Part shown: positions 58,144 to 64,000 of the stretch, in pieces | How positions within the stretch are numbered: the first letter of the stretch is position 1 | Layout: every line of letters begins with the position of its first letter | Assembly (NCBI RefSeq): GCF_004795055.1 | Contig: NZ_SSBJ01000003.1 | Coordinates: forward strand, 239,245-303,244 | Direction of reading: 5' to 3' | DNA length: 64,000 nucleotides | Source of the DNA: Streptomyces sp. A1136 | GTDB taxonomy: Bacteria > Actinomycetota > Actinomycetes > Streptomycetales > Streptomycetaceae | Program-made: the position numbers and the translations under genes | Notes under the pieces: generated by a model | What the model saw: only the letters and a program-made list of their open reading frames with translations | Databases searched by the model: none | Told to the model about the DNA's origin: nothing

Positions 58144-58185
58144 TTATCGCTTGTTCTAATCCTTCGCACCTACCACAGTGACCCT

Positions 58186-59145
58186 ATGAGCGCACCCGCC
58201 ACCGCCCGGTCCGTCCCGACGAACGCCACGACCGACACCGTCCCCCCCACCCGCCGCAGCGCCCTCGACTGGCGCGTGCGGTTCGTCATCCTCTCGGTGA
58301 TCTGGGGCTTCAGCTTCCTACTGATCAAGGTCGGCACGGAGGGCTTCGCCCCGTTCCAGGTCGCCCTCGGACGGGTCGCGTCCGGGGCGCTCACCCTGCT
58401 CGCCGTGTTGCTGGTCCGCCGCGAGCGCCTCCCCCGCGGTCGGCGCACCTGGGCCCACCTGAGCGTGAGCGCGCTGCTGCTCAACACCGCGCCGTTCTCC
58501 CTCTTCGCCTTCGCCGAGCAGAGCATCCCCTCCGGCCTGGCGGGCATCTGCAACGCCACCTCACCGCTGTGGGGCATGGTGCTCTCGCTGGTCGCGCTGT
58601 CCGAGGACCGCCCGACCCGTCGCCGCTTCGCGGGGCTCGGGTTGGGCTTCCTCGGGGTCCTGACGGTGCTCGGCGCCTGGCAGGGCTTCTCCGGGGTCGA
58701 CGCCAAGGGTGCCGTACTCGCGCTGCTGGCCTCGCTCTGCTACCCGATCGGCTGGATCTACGTACGTCGCACCCTGGCGGGCGTTCCGGGCTCGCCGGTG
58801 GCCATGACCGGAGCCCAACTCATCCTCTCCACGCTCCAATTGCTCCTGGTCAGCGCGCTGTTCACCTCGGCGCCCACCGGCCTGCCGCTCTGGCCCACCC
58901 TCGCGGTGATCGCCCTGGGCGCGCTCGGGACGGGCACGGCCCTGCAGATGCAGTACGGCCTGGTGTCGGAGATCGGCCCGACCACCGCGCAGATGGTCAC
59001 GTACTTCGTCCCGGTCATCGCCACGACGGCGGGCGTGCTGGTCCTCGGCGAGCAACTCCACTGGAACACCCCGGTGGGCGCGGTGATCGTCCTCGCGGGC
59101 GCCGCGCTCACCCAGGCCCGGCCCGCCGTCCGCCGGGCCGCCTGA
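58186..59145 (+). CDS. EamA/DMT-family transporter, LysR-linked
   Basis: A 319-residue exporter-like membrane protein with ten helices in two EamA repeats (from FVILSVIWGFSFLLIKVG and from AVLALLASLCYPIGWIYV). The N-terminal 25 residues are polar and Thr/Pro-rich. The divergent LysR gene and the LysR box in the gap suggest induction by the exported compound. It is convergent with the MocR gene; a hairpin lies between the two stops. Confidence 0.9.
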   Translation: MSAPATARSVPTNATTDTVPPTRRSALDWRVRFVILSVIWGFSFLLIKVGTEGFAPFQVALGRVASGALTLLAVLLVRRERLPRGRRTWAHLSVSALLLNTAPFSLFAFAEQSIPSGLAGICNATSPLWGMVLSLVALSEDRPTRRRFAGLGLGFLGVLTVLGAWQGFSGVDAKGAVLALLASLCYPIGWIYVRRTLAGVPGSPVAMTGAQLILSTLQLLLVSALFTSAPTGLPLWPTLAVIALGALGTGTALQMQYGLVSEIGPTTAQMVTYFVPVIATTAGVLVLGEQLHWNTPVGAVIVLAGAALTQARPAVRRAA

Positions 59146-59153
59146 CCCCGCGC

Positions 59154-59182
59154 GGGGGGCCGGTCAGCCGAACCGGCCCCCC
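59154..59182. terminator. Terminator overlapping the MocR stop codon
   Basis: GGGGGGCCGGT-N7-ACCGGCCCCCC, 11-base perfect stem, eight bases after the EamA stop and containing the last codons and stop of the convergent MocR gene. A smaller palindrome (CCCCGCGCGGGG, 59146-59157) overlaps its left side. It most likely ends transcription from both sides. Confidence 0.6.
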
Positions 59183-60495
59183 GCCACCGGCCGCACCGCG
59201 GCGGCCACCGCGTCCGCGAGGCCGGGCAGTTCGGCCGGCGCCACCGCGGACACCGTCACCCGCACCCCCGGGCCGCTGTCCACCCGGAACCGGGCCCCCG
59301 GCGCGACGGCCCACCCGGAGCCCAGCAGCCGCGTCACCGTCCCCGTCTCGTCGGCGACGGGCACCCACACGTTCATCCCGCTCCGTCCCCGCGCCGGCAC
59401 CCCGCGCTCCGCGAGCGCCGCGACCAGTCCGTCCCGCCGCTCGCCGTAGGACCGGGCCACCGCCGCCGGGTCCACCGCGCCGGAAGCCCACAGCTCGACC
59501 ACCGCGAACTGGAGCAGCCGGCTCACCCACCCCGGCCCCAGCCGCTGCCTGCCCCGCACCCGGTCCATCGTCACCGCGTCGCCGGTGAGCACCGCGAGCC
59601 GCAGGTCCGGCCCGTAGGCCTTGGCCGTCGAGCGGATCAGCGCCCAGTGCCGGGTCACCCCGCCCAGGCAGTGCAACGGCAGGTCCACGATGCCGTGCCC
59701 GTGGTCGTCGTCCACCACCAGCACTTCGGGGTGGCGGCCCAGCAGTTCGCGCAGCTCCGCGGCCCGCGCCCCGCCGACCGCGGCGCCCGTGGGGTTCTGC
59801 GCGCGCGAGGTCACCACCAGTGCCCGGGCGCCCGCGGCCAGCGCCCGCGACACCGCCTCCGGTCGCGGGCCCTCGTCGTCCACGTCCACCGGCAGCACCC
59901 GCAGGCCGAGGGCGGCCGCGAGGTCCAACACGCTCCCCCAGCCCGGGTCCTCCACCGCCACCGCGTCCCCGGGCCGCAAGTGCGCGGCCAGCACCCGCTC
60001 CACGCCGTCCAGCGCGCCCGAGGTCACCGCCATGGCGCCGGGCGGCACTCCGTCGGCGTCCAGGCCGGCCCTGGCCAGGCGGGCGAGCTCCGGCGCCACC
60101 GGGTCCTCCCCGTAGAGGGTCGGCGCCTTCGCGTACCGGTCGGCCGCGGCGGCGAGGGCCCCGTCCAGCGCCGGCAGCAGCGACACGTCGGGGTTGCCCG
60201 AGGCCACGTCCCGCGCGCCCTCCGGGACCACCGCCCGCAGTTCGTCGCGCGGCGCGCTGGCGGGCCGGGCCCGGACGCGGCTGCCGCGCCGTCCGTCCGT
60301 CTCGATGACCCCGCGCTCGCGCAGCGTCCGGTAGGCGGCGGCGACGGTGTTGGGGTTCACCCCCAACACCCCCGCCAGCTCCCGCATGGGCGGCAGTAGC
60401 GCCCCGGGCGCGAGCGCGCCCGTTCCGATGCCCGCCTCGACGCTGGCCGCGATGTCCGATGCGCGACGGCCTGTGATCCGATACTCTCCTAGCAC
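59164..60495 (-). CDS. MocR-type GntR regulator with aminotransferase domain
   Basis: A 443-residue MocR/PdxR-like protein. Residues about 8-75 are a GntR winged helix (MRELAGVLGVNPNTVAAAYR); 85-440 is a fold-type I aminotransferase domain with TSRAQNPTG, DDDHGHG and the PLP lysine K292 (STAKAYGPDLRLA). MocR proteins bind PLP and often control vitamin B6 or GABA genes. Only 37 bp separate it from the divergent PPOX-family gene. A CATAAT box seven bases before the GTG suggests a leaderless message. GntR-type activator or repressor; target likely the neighbour. Confidence 0.92.
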   Translation of the reverse strand: MLGEYRITGRRASDIAASVEAGIGTGALAPGALLPPMRELAGVLGVNPNTVAAAYRTLRERGVIETDGRRGSRVRARPASAPRDELRAVVPEGARDVASGNPDVSLLPALDGALAAAADRYAKAPTLYGEDPVAPELARLARAGLDADGVPPGAMAVTSGALDGVERVLAAHLRPGDAVAVEDPGWGSVLDLAAALGLRVLPVDVDDEGPRPEAVSRALAAGARALVVTSRAQNPTGAAVGGARAAELRELLGRHPEVLVVDDDHGHGIVDLPLHCLGGVTRHWALIRSTAKAYGPDLRLAVLTGDAVTMDRVRGRQRLGPGWVSRLLQFAVVELWASGAVDPAAVARSYGERRDGLVAALAERGVPARGRSGMNVWVPVADETGTVTRLLGSGWAVAPGARFRVDSGPGVRVTVSAVAPAELPGLADAVAAAVRPVAGGRFG

Positions 60496-60506
60496 AAACG
60501 TTATTA

Positions 60507-60518
60507 TGCACTAGTACA
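60507..60518. promoter_or_regulatory. Palindrome between MocR and PPOX genes
   Basis: TGcACTAGTaCA, arms TGnACT/AGTnCA, at the centre of the 37-bp divergent gap, overlapping a TAGTAC that could be a -10 for the PPOX gene. CATAAT (minus strand, 60503-60508) is the -10 for MocR. It is a good candidate for the MocR operator. Confidence 0.45.
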
Positions 60519-60532
60519 ACGGAGTTCGCACC

Positions 60533-61258
60533 ATGAGCGTCACGCCCGTCACCGAGCCGACCGATCAGCCGACGACCGACCCGGCGACCACGGACGCCGC
60601 GCCGACCGACTCGTACGCGCCCACCCCGCGCACCGTCCCGACCCGGTCCAAGGAGCGGGCGCGCTACGACCGCGAGACGGTCCACTCGATACTCGACCAG
60701 GCCTACGTCTGCCACCTCGGCTTCGTCCGCGACGGCGCCCCGGTGGTGCTGCCGACGCTCTTCGGCCGCGTGGGCGAGCGGCTGTACCTCCACGGCTCGA
60801 CCGGCTCCCGCCCGCTGCTCGCCGCGGGCACGAGCGACCCGGGGCTGCCCGTGTGCGTGACCGTCACGCACGTCGACGGCCTGGTGCTGGCCCGCTCCGC
60901 CTTCCACCACTCCATCAACTACCGCTCCGTCGTCGTGCACGGCACCGCCTACCAGGTCACCGACGAGGAAGAGCGCCGCATGGCGCTCGACGCCCTGGTC
61001 GACCACGTCGTCCCGGGCCGCTCCGCCGACTCCCGCCCGGCCAACACCAGGGAACTCGCGGCCACGGCGGTGATCCGCCTGGACCTGGACGAGGTCTCGG
61101 CGAAGCTCCGCACCGGTGGCCCGAACGACGACGCCGAGGACCTGGACCTGCCCTTCTGGTCGGGCGTGGTCCCGGTCGCCCCCGCGTACGGAGCCCCGGT
61201 CCCGGCCGCCGACCTGGCCCCCGGCATCGCCGTCCCGGACTACCTCGCCACGCTCTGA
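60533..61258 (+). CDS. Pyridoxamine 5'-phosphate oxidase-family protein
   Basis: A 241-residue split-barrel flavoprotein. After a disordered Thr/Pro-rich N-terminus (about 40 residues), the conserved part starts at [17 protein letters not shown] and has [20 protein letters not shown] and [16 protein letters not shown], as in Nim/PPOX-like proteins. A true PNPOx reaction is not certain. The divergent PLP-binding MocR regulator suggests a role in vitamin B6 salvage or in sensing it. A GGAG lies about 10 bases before the ATG. Its end overlaps the convergent EamA gene by 19 bases. Confidence 0.88.
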   Translation: MSVTPVTEPTDQPTTDPATTDAAPTDSYAPTPRTVPTRSKERARYDRETVHSILDQAYVCHLGFVRDGAPVVLPTLFGRVGERLYLHGSTGSRPLLAAGTSDPGLPVCVTVTHVDGLVLARSAFHHSINYRSVVVHGTAYQVTDEEERRMALDALVDHVVPGRSADSRPANTRELAATAVIRLDLDEVSAKLRTGGPNDDAEDLDLPFWSGVVPVAPAYGAPVPAADLAPGIAVPDYLATL

Positions 61259-62199
61259 ACCACCGGGGCGGGCCGGACCTCGACCGGCCCGCCCACGGGC
61301 CGTCGCCCCTCGGCGGCGATCAGCGCCCCGACCGCCGTCAGCAGCAGGACGGTGCCCAACACCACGGCGCCGGTCAGCCGCTCCCCGAGCAACAGGACGG
61401 CGATCACCGCGGCGCTCACCGGCTCGATCAGCATGATCACGGACACCGTCGCGGCCCGCACCGCCGCGGCCCCGGTGAAGTAGAGGGCGTACGCGAGGGC
61501 CGTCGGCACCACGGCGACGTAGACCAGCAGCCACCCCACCCGGGCCGGTTCGGCGGTGTGCGGGAGCAGCCCCTCCACCACGGCGAGGGGCAACAGGCAC
61601 ACCGCGCCCACCCCGACCGACCAGGCGGTGGTGACCAGCGGGTCCCCGCCCGCCCCGCGCTGCCCCAGCCACCGGGCGCGCAGGGTCATCCCCGCGTAGC
61701 CCGCCGCCGAGAGCAGCGCCCAGCCGACGCCGAGCGGCCGCACCTCACCGCCGCCGCTGCCCAGGACCAGCACGGCGAGGCCGGCCAGCGCCCCGCCGAC
61801 CGCGGCGGCTCCGCCCCGGCCGAGCCGCTCCCCCATCCAGTACCGGGCGCCGAGCGCGATCAGCACGGGCCCGGCGCCCAGGGTGACCACGGTGCCCACC
61901 GCCAGGCCCGTCTCCCGTACGGCGCCGAAGTACGCGGCCTGGAAGAGGGTGAACATCAGGCCGGTCCCGATCAGTGACCGGACCGAGGGCCGGGGCGTCG
62001 GACCGGGACGCCGGCGTACGGCGAGCACCCCGGCCAGGACCACGAGGCCGCCCGCGCTCCGCCAGAACGACAGGGCGAGCGGGCCTAGGTCACTGGCGAG
62101 GAAGAGGAGGGAGGCGGCCGCCCCGGCGGTGCCCCAGGCGGCTCCGGCGACGACGAGGTACAGCAGACTGCGCCCGGCAGCGGGCGAATGGTTCGACAC
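61240..62199 (-). CDS. EamA/DMT-family transporter
   Basis: A 319-residue membrane protein with two EamA repeats ([20 protein letters not shown] at the start; [20 protein letters not shown] in the second half). Helix count is ten. GTG start. It is convergent with the PPOX gene, with 19 bases of overlap, and lies 162 bases downstream of another EamA gene on the same strand. Substrate unknown. Confidence 0.9.
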   Translation of the reverse strand: MSNHSPAAGRSLLYLVVAGAAWGTAGAAASLLFLASDLGPLALSFWRSAGGLVVLAGVLAVRRRPGPTPRPSVRSLIGTGLMFTLFQAAYFGAVRETGLAVGTVVTLGAGPVLIALGARYWMGERLGRGGAAAVGGALAGLAVLVLGSGGGEVRPLGVGWALLSAAGYAGMTLRARWLGQRGAGGDPLVTTAWSVGVGAVCLLPLAVVEGLLPHTAEPARVGWLLVYVAVVPTALAYALYFTGAAAVRAATVSVIMLIEPVSAAVIAVLLLGERLTGAVVLGTVLLLTAVGALIAAEGRRPVGGPVEVRPAPVVQSVAR

Positions 62200-62361
62200 A
62201 GGTGTCTCCGCGCATGCGTGAAGGATGAGAAAGGCAGGTCATCGCTTCGCGGGCAGCGCGATCCCGCCCGGGTCGCTCCCGGGCCGGGACTGTGTGCGTG
62301 TGGGCCGCCCGCGCTAGGCGGCGGGAGGCGGGAGCACGGCGGTCGAAGGCATGATCGCAGC

Positions 62362-63321
62362 CTATGCGTTCGTCGTCTCGCGGTCCAGCACGGCCGGGTC
62401 GGCCGCTGCCGGCGGGGTGGGCCGGGAGGACTGCGCGATGAAGGCCCCGCCCAGGACGAGCGCGCCGCCCAGCGTCTGCCAGGTGGAGAGGTGCTCCCCG
62501 AGGAGCACCCAGGCGAGCACGGTCGCGACGACCGCCTCCAGGCAGGCCACCACCCCGGCGACCTGCGGCGACAACTTGCGCACGGAGACGACGCCCGTCA
62601 TGTACGCGAACACGGTGGCGATCAGCACCACGAAGGCGAGCATCACCGGCGCGGGCACCGGTGTGTCGCCCATGACCGCGTCGCCCGCGAGTACCCGCCA
62701 GTCGATCCGCCACGGACGCGCGACCGCGGTCATGACCAGTGTTCCGATGAGCATGCCGAACGCGATGACGCCGAGCGGGTCGGGTACGTCGGCGCCTTGG
62801 TCGCTGCCCTGGTCCGCGAAGACGAAGTAGCAGGCCTGGCAGCAGGCGGCCGCGAGGCCGAGCAGCACGCCGAGCGGGTCCAGGCTGAGCCCGGCCCAGA
62901 TCTCCACGACGCAGGCCAGTCCGACGACGGCGACCCCCGCACCGAGCGCGGCGGCCCGGGTCACCGGCTTGCGCTGCACGAAGCGGATGTACCCGAGGAG
63001 CAGGCACGGGCCCAGGTACTCCAGCAGCAGGGCCACACCGACGGGGATGCGGGAGAGCGAGGCGAAGTAGAAGGCCTGCACACCGGCGACCGCTATGAGC
63101 CCGAAGCCAGCCAGCAGGAGGGGTTTGCGCCGCATCAGGTCGCGGTGGCGCCAGGCCAGCGGGGACAGCACCAGGGCCGAGCCGGCCACCCTGAGCCACA
63201 CCATGTGGAGTGGGTCCAGACCCGCTTCGATCAGCGGCTTCGCCGCCACCCCGGAACCGCCGAACGCACACGCCGAGACGAGGGCGAGGCCCAGTCCGGC
63301 GTTCTTCCCTGACGCTTGCAT
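62362..63321 (-). CDS. EamA/DMT-family transporter
   Basis: A 319-residue membrane protein related to the previous one but not a recent duplicate. LALVSACAFGGSGVAAKPLI begins the first EamA repeat and VMLAFVVLIATVFAYMTGVV belongs to the second. It resembles RhtA/YddG-type exporters of amino acids, a tentative match. The ATG at 63321 is preferred because the upstream frame adds an Arg/Pro-rich lead. The 162-bp gap to the next EamA gene shows no clear terminator. Confidence 0.9.
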   Translation of the reverse strand: MQASGKNAGLGLALVSACAFGGSGVAAKPLIEAGLDPLHMVWLRVAGSALVLSPLAWRHRDLMRRKPLLLAGFGLIAVAGVQAFYFASLSRIPVGVALLLEYLGPCLLLGYIRFVQRKPVTRAAALGAGVAVVGLACVVEIWAGLSLDPLGVLLGLAAACCQACYFVFADQGSDQGADVPDPLGVIAFGMLIGTLVMTAVARPWRIDWRVLAGDAVMGDTPVPAPVMLAFVVLIATVFAYMTGVVSVRKLSPQVAGVVACLEAVVATVLAWVLLGEHLSTWQTLGGALVLGGAFIAQSSRPTPPAAADPAVLDRETTNA

Positions 63322-63446
63322 GGGGTCATCATGGCAGGGCCGGACAGGAGTATCACTCGGATGACACCTGTTGAGACGCACCGTGGAACGGCCTCGCTTT
63401 CGGGCCCGGGGCGGGCCGCCGGCCGGGCCGGCGAACGCGGTCGTTC

Positions 63447-63461
63447 CTGACGGGTCGTCAG
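63447..63461. promoter_or_regulatory. Inverted repeat upstream of SRPBCC promoter
   Basis: CTGACG-GGT-CGTCAG, six-base perfect arms, two bases upstream of the -35 hexamer of the SRPBCC promoter. The size and TGACG...CGTCA form suit a TetR- or MarR-type dimer. The regulator gene is not adjacent. Confidence 0.5.
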
Positions 63462-63463
63462 TA

Positions 63464-63492
63464 TTGAATGTTCCGGCCGCCGGGGCTACGTT
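63464..63492 (+). promoter_or_regulatory. Promoter of SRPBCC gene
   Basis: TTGAAT, 17-base spacer, TACGTT. Both hexamers and the spacer match vegetative promoters. Transcription would begin near 63499, 27 bases before the ATG, leaving room for the AGAAGGGG ribosome-binding site. Confidence 0.6.
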
Positions 63493-63525
63493 CCGCGCAC
63501 GTACCCGATGAGAAGGGGTGGCCCC

Positions 63526-63954
63526 ATGGCCGAAGTCACCGCGGAATCACGCATCGAGGCGCCCGCCGCGAAGGTCTGGGCGCAGCTGACGGACTGGGAC
63601 GCGTACGGCCAGTGGAGCACGACCCACACCGACTTCCCGAAGGGCGGCCCCGCGGCCCTCTCGCTCGGCTCCACCTTCACCGAGAACATGAAGATGATGG
63701 GCTTCCCGGCCGAGGTGCTGTGGACCGTCTCGGAGCTGGAGGCCGAGCGCCTCTTCGCCATCACCGGCAAGGGGCCGATGGGAGTGGCCGTCCTCACCCG
63801 GTACAGCCTGCTCCCTGACGGCGACGCCACCACCGTCCGCATCGACGGCGAGTTCACCGGGGCCGCCGTGTCGCTGATGGCGGGCAAGCTCAAGGACTCC
63901 GCGACCGCCGCACTGAACGAGTCGCTGCGCAGGCTCTCGGCACTGGTCGCCTGA
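63526..63954 (+). CDS. SRPBCC-family protein
   Basis: A 142-residue START/Bet v1-fold protein (type II toxin-antitoxin RatA-like/polyketide cyclase superfamily). AESRIEAPAAKVWAQLTDWD is the common first strand and helix; YGQWSTTHTDFPKGGPAALS follows. It binds a small hydrophobic ligand in a deep pocket; its function may be binding, cyclase or hydrolase. AGAAGGGG precedes the ATG. It has its own promoter and an operator-like repeat. Only 46 bases of sequence remain after it. Confidence 0.88.
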   Translation: MAEVTAESRIEAPAAKVWAQLTDWDAYGQWSTTHTDFPKGGPAALSLGSTFTENMKMMGFPAEVLWTVSELEAERLFAITGKGPMGVAVLTRYSLLPDGDATTVRIDGEFTGAAVSLMAGKLKDSATAALNESLRRLSALVA

Positions 63955-64000
63955 CGGTCCCCGCGGACACGCCGCACAGGCACGCCTCGCGCGGCCCGCC

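Noticed and set aside
1..64000. tRNA, rRNA, CRISPR, insertion sequence, phage or integrase
   Set aside because: No cloverleaf-type sequence, repeat-spacer array, transposase, integrase or terminal repeats were recognised on reading both strands.

Overview
The window looks like chromosomal DNA from a Streptomyces-type actinomycete. GC is very high, with strong G/C preference at third codon positions and many GTG and some TTG starts. Typical families are present: an XRE-DUF5753/DUF397 pair, a divergent bioF/bioBAD cluster, an extra EF-Tu, a HipA-like kinase with DUF3037, and PhoD behind a PHO box. I see no tRNA, rRNA, CRISPR array, insertion sequence, phage or large secondary-metabolite cluster. 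It reads as a mostly vertical, core-like region with regulators and transporters scattered through it.

Layout. 0-1.5 kb: the edge of an RsbW-like ATPase gene, then an XRE-DUF5753 regulator and a DUF397 protein. 1.5-6.1 kb: complete late biotin pathway, bioF facing away from bioB-bioA-bioD. 6.2-11.8 kb: lipoprotein, methyltransferase, GNAT, two translationally coupled CNNM/CorC membrane proteins and an SGNH hydrolase. 11.9-15.9 kb: purB, mug, a hypothetical protein and a ROK protein. 16.1-21.4 kb: a DasR-like GntR regulator with a dre-like operator over its own -35 box, an alpha/beta hydrolase, PhoD behind a PHO box, and a membrane-ACT-GNAT fusion. 21.6-29.4 kb: DUF885 peptidase, rhodanese, Lrp regulator, sbcD-sbcC and a YigZ-family gene. 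29.5-38.7 kb: DUF3887, CoA-binding protein, XRE-cupin regulator facing an EamA transporter, hexapeptide acyltransferase facing a gamma-carbonic anhydrase, DedA, GH3 lipoprotein, hotdog thioesterase and a Q/P-rich anchored protein. 38.8-45.5 kb: MFS transporter, spermidine-synthase-like and patatin genes, EF-Tu3, TVP38 protein and uppP. 45.5-54.7 kb: SnoaL-like protein, lnt, oxidoreductase, DinB, lipoprotein, small TPR-like protein, ung, oligopeptide-binding lipoprotein and a two-SDR operon. 54.8-64 kb: HipA-like kinase/DUF3037 operon, an isochorismatase-fold protein without its triad, PPOX proteins, LysR facing EamA, MocR facing PPOX, two more EamA transporters and an SRPBCC protein.

Functional links. 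BioF, BioA, BioD and BioB make the last four steps to biotin. Lnt sits in a region rich in lipoproteins (6268, 34447, 49235, 51295), the substrates it would acylate. UppP recycles the lipid carrier for the wall. SbcCD, Mug and Ung are DNA-repair functions. Many regulators appear as divergent pairs (GntR, XRE-cupin, Lrp, LysR, MocR), and several have readable operators in the gap. The best leads for something undescribed are the HipA-like kinase/DUF3037 operon, the short proline-containing reading frame coupled to the CNNM pair, the cysteine-rich tail on BioB, and the membrane-ACT-GNAT fusion.
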